Source: Patagioenas fasciata (taxonomy: Eukaryota > Chordata > Aves > Columbiformes > Columbidae). Taken from it: DNA of 64,000 nucleotides. Below are positions 26,001 to 38,248 of the stretch, in pieces. Position 1 is the stretch's first letter, and every line of letters starts with the position of its first letter. The notes beneath the pieces were generated by a model, which saw only the letters and a program-made list of their open reading frames with translations, did no database searches and had not been told where the DNA came from. The stretch lies in contig NC_092520.1 in the NCBI RefSeq assembly GCF_037038585.1, forward strand, positions 13,151,001-13,215,000, read 5' to 3'. A program made the translations under genes and the position numbers.

Positions 26001-26896
26001 AAGATTTGCTATTTGCAGCAAATCCAGTGTCAGGCGTGTGAACAGAGACAGGGCTGCAGGCACAGTGTGGGAAAGCCCGGCAGCTTCTTCACGGCTGAAG
26101 AGTTCGGATGCTGGCATGCTTTTCGGGTTTGCTTTTTGGGGAGGTATTCTTTTCTTTGAGACACTGGTCTTGGTGCTGAAGACCCTTGAGGAAGAGGACT
26201 GGTCTTCCATGTTATGTCAATGAAGATGGATGAAAATCTCCTTTCATTCTACTTTCCTCCTTCTCCTCTTCATGTTTTCTCCTTATTTTCTTATCACAGA
26301 AGAAAACAGCTTTCCTCAGCTCCCTTTTATCTCCTCATTTGACCCTCGATTTCCTCACACTTACTTCCATTAATTTTCTTTCTTAACCTTTCCTTAGTAC
26401 TCCAGCTGTTAAGCAATGCAAATCGCCCCTCAACTCTTAATTTTTGCCCCAGTTGCCTCCTTTTCCTCCCAGTCAGCACCATTTTCTGGATACCTACCTC
26501 TTTTCTTGCCCTGTCCTCTCTCCAGTCTCTCTGTTTTGCCTTCAAAACTCTGTGTCCCTACAGTCTCTTGCCTACAGCCTCTCCTGTCCACACCTCTGCC
26601 TGCCACCGAGAGATCACTCTTCTCACATGTCCCTTTGACCGCCCCACCTGCCTCTTTGCATCTTCCCTGGGTTCCCTCTCCTCCATCACATCAAACATGA
26701 AGTGCCTGCACTGTTGCCCCTCGGTGGGTTTGGAGGAGGCAGCCCCAGCTCCTGCGAGGCCACACTGCTGGTGTTTCATAGTGTCTGCTTCCAACCCAAT
26801 GTACATTTTCCCAGAGGCCTTCTGCTCACATAAACAACCTTAGGTCTGTTTTTGATTGAATATTAATATTCCTTTTTTACATCAAGCCCTAGAAAC
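23025..26896. other. Intergenic, no gene recognised
   Basis: Mixed composition. Overlapping open frames at 25,668-26,223 on both strands resemble no known protein and lack convincing splice or start context. No repeat element was seen. Confidence 0.5.
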
Positions 26897-27090
26897 ATCA
26901 TAGAATCATAAAACAGTTGGGTTGGAAGGACCTTCGAAGTTCATCTAGTCCAACCTCCCTGCAACGAGCAGGGACATCTCCAACTAGATCAGGTCGCTCA
27001 GAGCCCCATCCAGCCTGGCCTTGAATGTCTCCAGGCATGGGGCATCTACCACCTCTCTGGGCAACCTGGGCCAGTGCTTTACCGCCCTAC
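26897..27090 (-). mobile_element. CR1 3'-end fragment
   Basis: Minus orientation, beginning with the tail (CATAGAATCATAAAACAG), then GGTTGGAAGGACCTTCGAAG, the CAGGGACATCTCCAACTAGA block and the CTCTCTGGGCAACCTGGGCC block. It belongs to the same general subfamily as the copies at 17.3 and 38.2 kb. Confidence 0.9.
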
Positions 27091-29219
27091 ATCACTCCTT
27101 ATCAGCATCACCCCCTGTAATGCCTATAAAAGCTTGTGATAGCAGACAAGCTATTGGAGCGCCCAGTCATCAGAACCTCTGACTGACTCCATCTCACTGT
27201 TTGTCTCCTCTGTCTGTGATCCCTTGGCTGAGACAGTGATCTTCCCAGACCTGAGCTGTCCTTTGGCCTTTATCTTCCCAGCACAGTGAGTGCCACACTG
27301 TGATTATGGCACCCTAGACTTTTTAGTAATAGTGATGTTAGCAAGAACAGAGAAAAATATACAGCTTCACATTCAAGGGTCACAACAGCTATCTTAAATT
27401 AGATAGAAACTGGAGAGGCACCTTGCTTGGAGAGAAAAGGGAACTGGGGAGTAAAGGAGCGAGGTTCCATGCTGGCTTCTTCATTGATGCTCTTCATAGG
27501 AGATAAGAGGATGAGGCTCTTCCTCTTCAGACTGAGTCAAGGATTATCCACTTGCTGGTAAATACAGAGCTAAATAGGTCGGCAACCTCCCAGCCTGAAA
27601 GGAAAGTTCTGTTCTCAGTTCCCAAAAAGCAGCTAAGAGGCTCTTGAGGCTCAGCAGACAGCTTGGGGCTGTGCATCCCGGTGAGACAGAGGTGCTGCTG
27701 TGAGGCAGGAGGTTGATGTGCAGGTGCAGGACAGAGGCAGGACGTCCCTGTTTCCTGGTGGAAATCATCGATCTGCTCAGTGTGCTGGTCACTGTCCTGC
27801 TCATCTCGAGACACCTCATACTGCATTTTCATTGATGGGGACCATGCCAACCCTGGGGTAACATGTGCCAGTCTTGGAGCCGGGTGTTTAAAGGCATCGC
27901 CTGGCCTTGATCTGCTTGAGGAGCAGGGCTTACTGCGCTTGAGATAATATTGTCCTCTGTTCCCCAGGTAATTGCAAGCCAGGGATCAGAAATACATCTA
28001 ATAGCTCAGATTTAGCTTCAGTTCTTGATTTCCCCAGAGCCTTTTTACACTCAGGAAAATAAAATTTTAAGCCTGTCTTTTGGAGCTGCTGTCATCAGGT
28101 TGGGCTGTGTCTGTACTTTCATTTCCATCATCCTTCCTGAATGTGACTAACTCTTTCTGTCAGGGCTGGGTGACCAGGCACCTGCCTGGATCCAAACCAA
28201 GCCCGCTTACTACATTTCCTCTTGTTCCCCAGCCTGTCCAGCCCATCTCTGTCTCCCCGCAGCTGATAGATAACACCACACCAAGAGGTGCTGACATATT
28301 TCCTTGCCTCAATACTTCTAGAAGTCATCTCTGAGTAGAGGAATGATAGTCTTAGAGTCTAGTCTATTTTTAGAGCTTTTACAGGCTCATTTTCTGACCT
28401 CGAGGAGGAACTTTAACCATCCGCTGTCTCATTTTGTCATATGCAATAGAGACTGCTCCTACCTCATCTGCAAAACACTTGTGGGTTGGTAGCACTTGGA
28501 GTTTTTTGCTTGGAAATCATATTACAGAAGGGACTCGTGCCTTATTGGCACACAGAATTTTTTAAGTTGTTGGCAACACAGCTGATCGTATCTAACTTAT
28601 TGAGTGGGAAAATGCACCTTTTCTTCACTCTGAGGAACTGCTCTGTAGTCTCCTTTCCATCCCCACTGTTGTGATAACGTTCATTTTCCCAGTCACTGAA
28701 GGAATACATTCTTTTACCCAGCAGTAGCCAAGGTGTCACAGGCAGCTCTTCACTGGGCAGGTGGTCACTCTGCTGCTCATAAACTCAGAGAAGCAGTTTC
28801 ATTCTCTCTAGATACTTTTTTTTAATTATTATTTTTTTTGGTCAATTCTATAGGTTTGGTCAAGTTATTCAGTGGTGGGTGTTGATTAGGGGTATGTGAT
28901 CCAAGGGTCTTTCTGCCTCTTTCTGCCTCTTTGTAATCTCTTCTGATGGAGGGTCTGCCGAGGTGAGGTGATACTGGAGAGTTTTGGATGCTACCTACAG
29001 CTCCGGGAGAGACAGGAGGAGGAGAATGCCTTTCCCAGGTACCTTAGCAGCATGTGGTTGGCAGCAATAGTGATGACAGACACCCCAAAAAGGGGCAAAG
29101 TGCATTCCCAGCACTTCCAATACCCTGCCACCTCTTTTCCTCTCCCTCTCCCCTTCCTCCCTCTCTCCCCTTCCTCCCCCTCTCCTTTGGCCAGGCTCGC
29201 AGCCAGACAGGGCACCTAA
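27091..29219. other. Intergenic flank upstream of ENDOD1
   Basis: No gene recognised. It includes a short tandem TTTCTGCCTC repeat at about 28,911-28,932 and a pyrimidine-rich tract at 29,129-29,188 leading into the ENDOD1 CpG island. Upstream regulatory elements of ENDOD1 may lie here but none can be identified by eye. Confidence 0.5.
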
Positions 29220-29730
29220 CACCTTCTTCGGGGCGATGAATCTGACTTTGCAGCATCCACCCTGGCAGCCCCGTGAAGATTTCTGGCTGCGTCAGCCAAA
29301 ATTCCTGCTGGGGACTGTGCTGCAATGCAGCACTCCACACCCCCGCCGGCGCTGAGCGCCAGCCTGGGTAGCCAGTGCTGCTCAGCTCCCGCCATGGGCT
29401 TCCCTCTTCCTCCTCCTCCTCCTCCTCCTCCTCCTCCTCCCGGCCAGCCCCGATGATTCCAGGTTGCTCGGCGTTATCTCCCGCGGGCACTTGGCATCCG
29501 CAGCGTGTGTCAGCGCAGCCGGGCGCACGTTCAGTTTCACAACGCGCTGCCGGCAGAAAGCGCTGGCTCCCCGCAGGGATCGGCTGTGGTTTCGTGTTTC
29601 ATTTCCCTCGCACGCTACACCCGAATTCCAGACGCTTTCTGGCTCGGCTGCACGGTGGACTCGGAGCACAGGTCCTTTGCCGTACCCAGCGGAGGCAGAC
29701 GGGGCTTCCCTCAGCTCCGGGGAGTGAACC
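29220..29730 (+). promoter_or_regulatory. ENDOD1: ENDOD1 CpG-island promoter and 5' UTR
   Basis: This GC- and CpG-rich block, without an obvious TATA box, directly precedes the ENDOD1 start codon. It contains GC-box-like CCCCGCCGG (about 29,341) and many CpGs from 29,340 to 29,700. A (TCC)11 tract sits about 290 bases before the ATG. The transcription start is not visible, so the division between promoter and 5' UTR is unknown. Confidence 0.7.
29408..29440 (+). repeat. (TCC)11 trinucleotide repeat in ENDOD1 promoter/5' UTR
   Basis: Eleven perfect TCC units lie within the CpG island just upstream of ENDOD1. Polypyrimidine tracts of this type are common in TATA-less promoters and can be length-polymorphic. 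No coding role is inferred. Confidence 0.95.
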
Positions 29731-30024
29731 ATGAAGACGTCAGTTGTATTTTTACTCTGCATCTCAGTTTTCCCAGGCTTTTCCCAGGGCAGAGTTGTTG
29801 GAGAGGATGAAATCGGTTTTGCTGAGTGTAACGTGTTTTTCCCGGGACAAGTCCCACCTGAAGGATTTACGGAGCCGTTCCATGTGAAAATCTGTCAGCA
29901 GTACAACAAAGAGCCACGCTTTGCAACGCTCTACAGTACTAAGGACAAAATCCCTCTTTATTCAGCTTTTAAGTATACAAAGCCAGCCCAAAACGAGGAG
30001 GAGAACTGGCTGGTCGAACCACAG
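29731..30024 (+). CDS. ENDOD1: ENDOD1 exon 1, residues 1-98 (endonuclease domain-containing 1)
   Basis: ENDOD1 carries a domain of the DNA/RNA non-specific (NUC1-type) endonuclease family and enters the secretory pathway. Exon 1 encodes a signal peptide (about residues 1-19, hydrophobic V-V-F-L-L-C-I-S-V-F, likely cleaved near S-Q-G) and the first part of the domain. Family blocks visible are E-C-N-V-F-F, H-V-K-I-C-Q, R-F-A-T-L-Y-S-T and I-P-L-Y-S-A-F-K-Y. The start is fixed by an in-frame TGA two codons upstream and by A at -3. The exon ends W-L-V-E-P-Q at a strong donor CAG|GTAAGT in phase 0. Human ENDOD1 is also a two-exon gene split at this same E-P-Q/I-D-D-P point. Confidence 0.96.
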
Positions 30025-33000
30025 GTAAGTCAGCTTTTCCTTCACTGTAAAGCAAATGTTCCCGGAGAACACTTCCCCTGGGGTGAAGCTGGTGATAGGA
30101 TTTTGCAAAGGAGGCAGGAGCTCCGCTTGTTGAACTTCTTCTGATATTAATTTAAAACGAGCAGAATTTATTTTTGTGCTTGGAACTGAGCAAACAAAAT
30201 AGTTCCTTGTCCCATGGGGCGTTTAAGGAAAGCTGGGAAGGGAAAGTAATTTTTTACACCAGCTGACGGGTCTGTCCAGCCGAGCCCGCTCTCACAGGAA
30301 GGGAGCAGTGCCGGTGGGCAGCAGGGTCAAACATCGCAGTGTCAAGTTTAAGTTTGTTCTGTTGCAATCATGATTGCAGTGTTGGTAAGAGCCCTTTAGC
30401 TTCACTGCACAGGGATAAAACATCCATTTGCGGTTCACCAAGTTGACGCTGCAGCTTTTTGTTGTGTCGTCGTGTTGTAGATGCCAATAGGGAAATGAGT
30501 TGTTGTGTCCAGAAGCCTGCAGGCTTCAGTTGGGTTGAAAGTGTGCAGGATAAAATTAATTCCTCCAGCGTCTCAGTGGTCTTTGTCTCCCCCGACACTT
30601 GGCATGTTTAAACAAGTCCGTAAGGTTGTTAAATTTAAAGAAAATCCTTAAAAAATTGAAATTGCTGGTGTCCTAGGAGAACATGTACGCATGACCTCTT
30701 TTTTTTTTTTTTTTTTTTTCTGTGTTTCTGGTTTTTCAGCAGTGATCATGGGGAATTTTGTAACAAACATCAAGCTACCCCCACCTATTGAGCTCAGGAC
30801 AGGTTGGCAGCGTGCAAGGGTGCTTCATCAGGGCAGAATGGCTGCAGCGTCAGAGAAGCCTGTTGGGAGCGGGGCCCTAGGGTGCTGGACATTGCCAGAA
30901 TCACAGCTCACCCCTGTCCCAGAGGAATGACTGCTGATCTTATTGTCCTCATGGAGGGTGATGAGATACTGAGGCCACAAGGTCACAGGCAGTGAAGACA
31001 GGAGATCATGCCTCCCTGTCTTCACCGTGGACTGTCTCCCTGCTCTCTTGGCTGGTTTTGGAGTTGCAGGAGGTCCCAAGGGCCTTTTGATCTGCTCTCC
31101 TTCCACTTCCCAGATGGCTGTGAGAGGTGTCTGCTTGCCCTTTCAAAACAGAAGGATGCTTTTTGCAAACTCTGCCATTGTGGAGTTGAGGAAGGGTGAT
31201 GAATTTTTAAAGCACAAATAGGACCAAGGCAAGTGAGATTCTTTGGTCAGTGCCACGGAGGCAGCCAGCCAAAGCGGCAGAGATAAGATCCCATTTGCCT
31301 TGGCCACTGACACCCTTTGTCATCTCCAGCCCCCATATCTCCTCCTGTTCCTCATGGTCTGACTCTCCAGACCTGCCCAGGCTGGCTTGAAAACTATTCC
31401 TGCTATGGAGCAGTGGGCATCCACAGCAGCTTTGGTTCTCCAGCATCTCGCTCCAGCTGGCTTTCCTGCCCTCTCTGCTCCATCCCTCTTCACCCCTCAT
31501 TTTGTCATGCAGAATCACAGAGCCACAGAATGGTTGGCGTTGGAAGGGACCTCTGGAGATCATCTAGTCAAACTCGCCTGCTAAAGCAGATCACACAGGA
31601 ATGTGTCCAGGCAGGTTCTGAATGTCTCCAGAGGAGACTCCACAACCTCTTTGGACAGCCTGTTCCAGTGCTAACCATCCCTGCCAGCACTCCAGAGCCC
31701 CAAACCTTGTGTCTCCCGCCACCAAAACTTACTACAACCCTAGAGGTAATTGGCCAGGTGCTACCTTTAGTTGCTCTGGCTTCTTCAGAGCATCCCTGTG
31801 GGTTACTGTGGGGTCCATTCTTAGTTTACACTAATGGGTCCCCTTCACCCATTGCTGAAATGCAGGTGTCTCGGAGGTGGGAGAAAGCAGCTCTGTGTTT
31901 CACTGGAGGAATGTCAGTCCGAGACAGAAAACTACTAGCAAAGAAAGAACAGAAGAATCTGTAAGGGGAAGAAATCAGGACTATGAAAAGTTCCTATGAC
32001 TCAAGAAATAAGAACATACACCCCTCTCAGGTACTGCCTGGGATGTGAAAGTGGGGAAGAGACTTCATACCCATTGTGTGTGTTCCTTTCAAGGCTAGGG
32101 CAGCTGGTTAGGAAGGTCAGATGGCTGCTGAGGGGAACCCTTAGCCACACCTGCTCTGCAGCATAGCCCCATGAAGTTATATTGCCTGTTTTCCAGGTAA
32201 TTTCCTCGCTGAAACAGGGACAGCTGCGTATGAGCTGACTCGGCTGCACAGTGGCGTGTGGTTATGCCTATGTGCATGCACGTGTTGATGCAGAAGCACT
32301 GCAAGCAGAAAGAATTTGCTGTAAAAACACACTCAGCACCCTGGTGAGGGCCTTGGGGCTGTCACATGCTTTTTTGTGTGTGTGTAATGATGTAAGTGGT
32401 GAGGGTATGGTCTCCCTCCCTGCATGCCTACCTCCTCAGGAATGTCTGCCCAAGAAATAAATGCCAAATGTAGCACAGAGGCAGTAATTGGGTGAGAAGT
32501 ATGAGCAATGTCAGTGCCACCGCCACCCGATTGACAGCTGGAAACAGCAAATTAATTCAGCAATTAGTGAAAAATTAGAGAGCAGGAAGGGTAGGCTGAT
32601 GAGCAGGGTACCGATGGGACTCCCCCAGGCTCAGGTCTGAAAACCTGCTCTGCCACAGATTTCCTATGGATTGAGAGCAAATCACTTAGGTGGCTTTTAC
32701 TTTGTCTTGTTTCAGTTGTCTGAAAACCTATGGTTTTGACTCTTTCTGTGGCTTAGAGAGACATGGAAAACTCTGGAATTGTTTTTTCTGTCCTAATGTA
32801 TGAGGGGCTGGATGGATCACTGTGTGTTTTCCTTTGGTTGATGACTCCCAGCAGCCAGCTGACCAAGGTGGGCTTTGCATCACCCAGCTATAGTGTAGTC
32901 ACTTCTGAGCTACTCTTGCCACCTCTCTTGGTAAACAATCAGGAGAAACAGGTACATCTAGAGCCTCTCGTGTGAACATCCTACAACAGAAACCTTGGCG

Positions 33001-35951
33001 TAAGGTGCACTGTGCCTCCTCCCTGAGAAATGAGTCCCACGCTAAGGCTGGATGAAATATTTCCACTGCAATCAAAGGTGTGAGCCTGTCTGAGGCAGTA
33101 GTGAGGGGAGTGGGATGCTGAAGTTCAGCTGTGATCCCAAGTACTGGGGTGGGGAAGGTGGGAGGTAACAGTGTCCTGCTTTGGTAAATGACCAAACCTG
33201 ATGGAAGCTGCTTGCCCCTCTTGCTCTACCTTTAATCTTTCTCTGCCTCTGCCCCTTCTGTGAAACTGCAACTTCCAGTTACTGCAACACATCAGTATTG
33301 TTAGGTGCTCACATCCATACAGGTGTTCAGATGCACAATATATTTTTAAATCCCCATCATATGAATGAGGTGTTTACCTGCCTGCTTGGATCTTGCCCAT
33401 GGCTGTTCCAGATTATTTGGACTGATGGCTTCATGGCTGACTCCATGAACGCAGATTTGCTTTGGTGGTGACACAGACCAAAAGCTTTCCAAAGCAGTGA
33501 GGAAGGGTACCTTGCAATGCAGATTAGATGCAGTGCTGGAGCCAGCTTGCCTTTGGGGCTGAGCTGGAGGAAGCATGAAAACCTCAGTTACACATGAGTT
33601 ATTACAAACCATAATATGAGTTATTATAAGCATAACTCCATGATGTCAGAGCCTTACGCATGGACAGCACACAGACGCATTTTTGTCATGTTCTGTTTTA
33701 ATTGCACCTAAACAATCATAATGGTATTTGCATAAGCCTGCAGCTGAACAGGTAACCCGAGATGTATTTTCTTGATAGGCACCTCCAGGTTTGCATGCAT
33801 CAGCTCATAAACAGAGATAATTAAATTTCTACCATCTGCTTCAGGCAGGTTGGGAATCTCTAACAGGAGGAAGAGCTGACCCATCTTGGGTCTACATGGC
33901 ATCCTGGTAACACACCTCAGCCCTCCTCCACTGTCTCCTTTTGTCCAGAAGGCAGCAGGGTCCTGAGACAGAAAGGGGCTGCAGCAGCGCCATGGGGGCG
34001 AGAAGGGATGAGCATCCCTGCAAGGGTGTCAGTCTCCAAGGGGCCAGAGCACGGAGGCAGTTCCCAGGCACAGCCTTGTACCGTGCCCGCTCGCCTCTCA
34101 ACGCACTGTGGGATTAAACACATCAGGTGCACCCTGTGTCCCAGCACCCTGGTCTCATCAGGACAGGGAGAATGGGTTGGGGAGGCAGGAAGGGACAGTG
34201 GTTTTGTGGAACGTAGAATGGCCTCATCAGCCAGCTGCAGCCCGTGAGCTCGGGGTGACCGAGCAAGAGGAGCAGAATTAGTGCATAATAAGCCTTTTTT
34301 TAACTGGTACATTTAGAAAAAGCTATGACTTGTGCATCAGCACTGTGACCCTTCCAGTCCTGAAGTAATAAGCATCAGACGCTTCCAAACAAAGTGCAAG
34401 AAACCTCCTAGCAGGAGATGGAGGTAGTGCAGCCCTCTGCAGCGGCCAGCGCTGGCACTGTGACCAGCCCTGGTGCAGATGGAGCTTGAGCCTGGACCGC
34501 AGGGGCTGGGGGGATGCAGGAGGCCAGCCAGAGCTCAGTCCTGTCCCAGGGTGATGGATTGCTGCTGACAGGGGCTGGCGCTGGCCCTTGCACCCTGGCT
34601 CTCGGCAAAAGCTGTTGCAGAGCTGCAAGAATGTGATGAGGGACTGAGAGGATGAAAACTCCGGGTGAGGTTGCAAGGGCATACATGGCCATCTGTCTGT
34701 CAAGTGCATTGCAGGATGGCCAAGGGATGGGGAAGGGTGACTGGGGAGTGATTCAAGGTAGAAGATGAATTGTCTGCCCATAAGTGTCTCCAAAGTGCAT
34801 ATTATATGGTGCAGTAAACAGCCTGTAGGCCAGGAGCAAAGGCAGCAGGTTTAACTGGGCCACCACAGTGCTGGGAGCTGAGGCCACAGCCCCTGAAACA
34901 AAGACTACAGGAGGCAGCGACTGCCAGACACCGTCTGCCACCCCCAAGCTTCTACCAACATGCTCACCCTCTAATTTAGGGAAGAAAATTACAACCTGGT
35001 GCACCCCCGGGAGTGGCTGCCGGCAGTGTCAATAAGATTAAGAAGCAGACAGAGCTGTGGCCACCAGTGAAAGACCCGAGCACGCCCTGACGTTTGGTGC
35101 TCCTGTTCCCACTGCTGATTACGTCCCATGCACAGCTCTGTGCAGGACTCCAGAACAAATTACTGCTGCAGCAATTGCTGGCTCTGCAGCACAGGAATGG
35201 CAGACACTGCAGGTAGCACAGATTCCATCAAGGACCTGCGGTGATGGTGTCCTTACCCGTGTTACGCCGGGAGGTGTGCAGTCGCGAAGGATGAGATTCA
35301 GACTTAATGACATGACATTCCAAGTATTAATGACAAGCCCTGGGATCTCACTGCCATGTCGGTGTTCAAGGCAGGCAAGTTCAGCTCACCTGACGTGGTG
35401 CCCGGCTTCATTCTGGGTTCTTACACTATCAGTGGTAGGAAGTAATTGCCTTCTCTAGGCATCTTATATACTATGCTTTGTTTTTTTTTTTTTTTCCTTC
35501 ATGGCTTGAATTTGATAGTTCAGAGGGACAGACCTAAGGTGCTACAGTAGGTGCTTAAATGAACTGGAAGTACCATCACTGTAGGAGGTGAGAACACGGG
35601 CCTAAATCAAGCCATCTATTGGTCTTCAATATCTCTTCTAGAAAGAAAACCACAAGTTAGCAACTTGGTGTAGGATGGCTGGTGGGCTTCTGGAGGCTGT
35701 GTTGTGCTGTGAACCAGACTGGAGAGATGCAAGCATCCCTTGCAGCCTAAACCTATGCGTTTGGCAAGGCGGCTAAGCAGAACTTAAGCTCCTCTGAAGA
35801 ACTGCAAGGAAAATAAGGAGAGAGTGCAGGATGTGGTCTGAAGCACAACATGTAGTAGTGGTCATAATGGAAAACATACTTCAAGGCCCATTTTACATGT
35901 TGCTCTGGGAAGTCAAATTGCATTCAGTAACTTTGCTTTCTACTCTTTCAG
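30025..35951 (+). other. ENDOD1: ENDOD1 single intron
   Basis: Phase-0 intron of 5.9 kb with GTAAGT donor and TCTTTCAG acceptor. It contains T-runs at 30,699-30,719 and 35,481-35,495 and one minus-strand CR1 at 31,511-31,672. No additional exon or RNA gene was recognised, although several unremarkable open frames occur on both strands. Confidence 0.9.
31511..31672 (-). mobile_element. CR1 3'-end fragment in ENDOD1 intron
   Basis: Minus orientation: tail-side AGAATCACAGAGCCACAGAA, then GGAAGGGACCTCTGGAGATC and TGTCTCCAGAGGAGACTCCA, ending at CAGCCTGTTCCAGTGCT. It is of the same subfamily as the copies at 14.5 and 61.2 kb (shared GACCTCTGGAGATCAT stretch). Confidence 0.9.
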
Positions 35952-37085
35952 ATAGATGATCCAGAAAATGACCTGCGTGAGATGGTGCATGAAGCTGATG
36001 TCATTGGCACTGTGGCCAACCTTGGTGCAAATCAAGCTCTGACCTCAGATTACGTGAGCTCCGGTTATGAGCGAGGGCTGCTCAATCCCAGCTCACTCAA
36101 TGAGGAGGATTTCCAGATGGCCACTTACACGCTCACGAACGCAGTGCCTCTGAGCCCATCTCTGAGCAAGAGCTGGCACAGAGACATTGGGAGGGTAGTG
36201 GAGCAAGCCCTGGTCCCTCACTGTTCCAAGAAGGATCATCTGTATCTCCTTGCAGGCGCGATTCCTTCCAGCACCCGAGTTAAAGGCAAGGTGTCTGTGC
36301 CAGAGACCCTCTGGCTGGCAGCCTGCTGTGACACTCCGCAGGGGTGGTCCCTGGGACTAGTGAAAAAAGTGAATGATGAAAACAGCTTGGTGGACCTCAC
36401 AGTGGGAGAGCTGGAGAAGCAGCTTCTCACAGGAGTTCAGTTGTTCAAGGGAAGCTGTGGGGAAGACAACCAAAGCCAGGAGAAAACAGAAGCAATACTT
36501 CAAGCTGTCAGTCAGATCCGCTCTGGAGAGCAAGTAGGAACAAGTGAGAACCAGGAGGCCAAAGACAGCAGCTTGGTGAGAACAGTGGCTGGTATCATTG
36601 CTACCCCTTTCATCAAACTTCTGGAACTCCTCATCTGCGTGTTTGTGGAGCTGGTGAAATTCGTGTTTTATTTTCTGTGGCTTGTTATCAAGTGGGCTGG
36701 TGCTACAGTCCTGGATGGGGTCTACAGCCTGTGGAAAGGGGTGGTGTCCTACCTTAAAGCCATCAGCATGGTGCTCATCAGCATCCCCTATGACGTGGGG
36801 AGGGTCATCGTCAACATCTTCCTGGGCTTCCTGCAAATTGTTCAAGATGTGGTGACCCTCACCTGCAAGATCCTGAGCATCCCTGTGGGGTTTGTCCTTC
36901 ACCTCGCTGCTTTCCCTTACCAGTCCATCTGTGCCATTCCCTCCGTCCTCAAAGACATAGCCACCGGCATCGGGGGAACCTTCTCGCTGGTTATCGATGC
37001 CACAGCCGCCCTTCTGCATGGCTTTTATTACCTGGCTGGTCACATACTCAAACGATTTGTGCCTAAAATCTCCTCTGATGCCTGA
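35952..37085 (+). CDS. ENDOD1: ENDOD1 exon 2, residues 99-475 and stop
   Basis: The exon opens I-D-D-P-E-N-D-L-R-E after a TTTCAG acceptor and runs to TGA at 37,083-37,085, giving a 475-residue protein (human about 500). Residues 99 to about 270 complete the nuclease-type domain. The place of the catalytic D-R-G-H motif is taken by E-R-G-L-L (residues 138-142), so the usual catalytic His is absent. The T-L-T-N-A-V-P segment (158-164) keeps the Asn of the family. W-L-A-A-C-C (219-224) is a typical ENDOD1 block. After a polar linker (270-308) come long hydrophobic stretches (about 309-348, 366-398, 404-425 and 440-462) with I-A-T-P-F-I-K-L as in human ENDOD1, probably membrane-associated helices. 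The missing His suggests weak or altered catalysis. Confidence 0.95.
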   Translation: MDDPENDLREMVHEADVIGTVANLGANQALTSDYVSSGYERGLLNPSSLNEEDFQMATYTLTNAVPLSPSLSKSWHRDIGRVVEQALVPHCSKKDHLYLLAGAIPSSTRVKGKVSVPETLWLAACCDTPQGWSLGLVKKVNDENSLVDLTVGELEKQLLTGVQLFKGSCGEDNQSQEKTEAILQAVSQIRSGEQVGTSENQEAKDSSLVRTVAGIIATPFIKLLELLICVFVELVKFVFYFLWLVIKWAGATVLDGVYSLWKGVVSYLKAISMVLISIPYDVGRVIVNIFLGFLQIVQDVVTLTCKILSIPVGFVLHLAAFPYQSICAIPSVLKDIATGIGGTFSLVIDATAALLHGFYYLAGHILKRFVPKISSDA

Positions 37086-38248
37086 CAGGGATGGATATCA
37101 AGGCTGCAAAGACACAGAGAGAAGGAGGAGCGGGACAATGCTTTAAGATATGTGGCCAAATGCTGTTAATTTTGTTCTGGTATTTATTGTAGTGACATAA
37201 TTAATAATGAACCAACTGGGGAGTAACAGAGAAGGCCGAGGTGATGTGGCTGGAGAATGCCACCATTGTAACTCAAGTTCAGTCTGTTGTAAAGTGTTTG
37301 GGTTTCATCAGTGCGGGCCACAAAGTTTCTGTGATTTTCAGGTGTCAACATGCTTCCTCTGGGAGACACATGCTAAATGTGCTACGAGGTTATTTCTTTC
37401 CAGCAAAGATAAAACTGAGACCTGCGCACTGGCAGAGAGCTCCATGGAAACCCATCGCTGTTAGGGAGGAGGTGGTGGCCAGGGCAGGATTTTAGTTACA
37501 GGGCGTTTCCTGGGACCTGGAGAAGGGGGAGGGAGGTGAAGGTGCAAGGATTTGGGGCTGGGAAATGGTGGGGAGTGAGGAAGGGTTGGGCCGAGGTCCT
37601 GCTGTTGGTTGCACTGCTCGTTGCACCAGGGTCCCATGGTGGAGGGGATGCGGTGTATCTCATAGTCATCAGGCCTTTCCAGACAGTGGAAATCATGTGG
37701 ATCTTGCTGTGAGGAAAAACGCACTACCTGTTCTTTCACATGGTGGGAAAACATTTTCCCTTAGCCATACCAAGGTCATCTCTTCCCAGCCCTTCTCTGG
37801 TGACCACTAAAGGTCTAAGCCCTGAAGCTTCAAGATGTGGCATTCCCTGAAGGTCTCAGCCCTGAAGCCCTTGGGCCTGCTCCAAAGCCCAGCAGCATCT
37901 GGTAGTCACACTTTTTGGCTCTGAATCAGCTGCCAGCCAGCCCTGCCTCCCTTAAGAGCTGACAGCTCCCCAGGCATGCAGCAGTATTTACATACCTGAG
38001 GTCTCTGTGAGCTGATGCCCAGGTTGGGGATGGGTCATATCACAGCCATCCTTCTGAGGCTTGTTTTGAAAGCACACCTCTCTGGGGAAAAGTGATCCTC
38101 CTGGGTTTCCTGCAAGTGCAGAGCGAAACAGCTCTGCTCTTCCCACTGGTCTAGGTCAGCGGCAGGTACAGAGAGGGGACATGGAAGAGGAGATGCACAG
38201 GGAGCACGGGGGATTTTTTTGCTTTCGTGCAGGGTGATTTGGTGTTGT
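37086..38248 (+). other. ENDOD1 3' UTR and downstream flank, polyadenylation site not located
   Basis: No canonical AATAAA or ATTAAA was found on the plus strand in the kilobase after the stop. The 3' UTR must therefore be longer or use a variant signal; human ENDOD1 has a long 3' UTR. A 20-base imperfect direct repeat (GAAGGTCTMAGCCCTGAAGC) occurs at about 37,808 and 37,849. Confidence 0.45.

Noticed and set aside
25668-26223. Coding gene between CWC15 and ENDOD1
   Set aside because: Frames of 180 (minus) and 145 (plus) codons overlap each other, neither shows a known domain, and no splice structure could be built.
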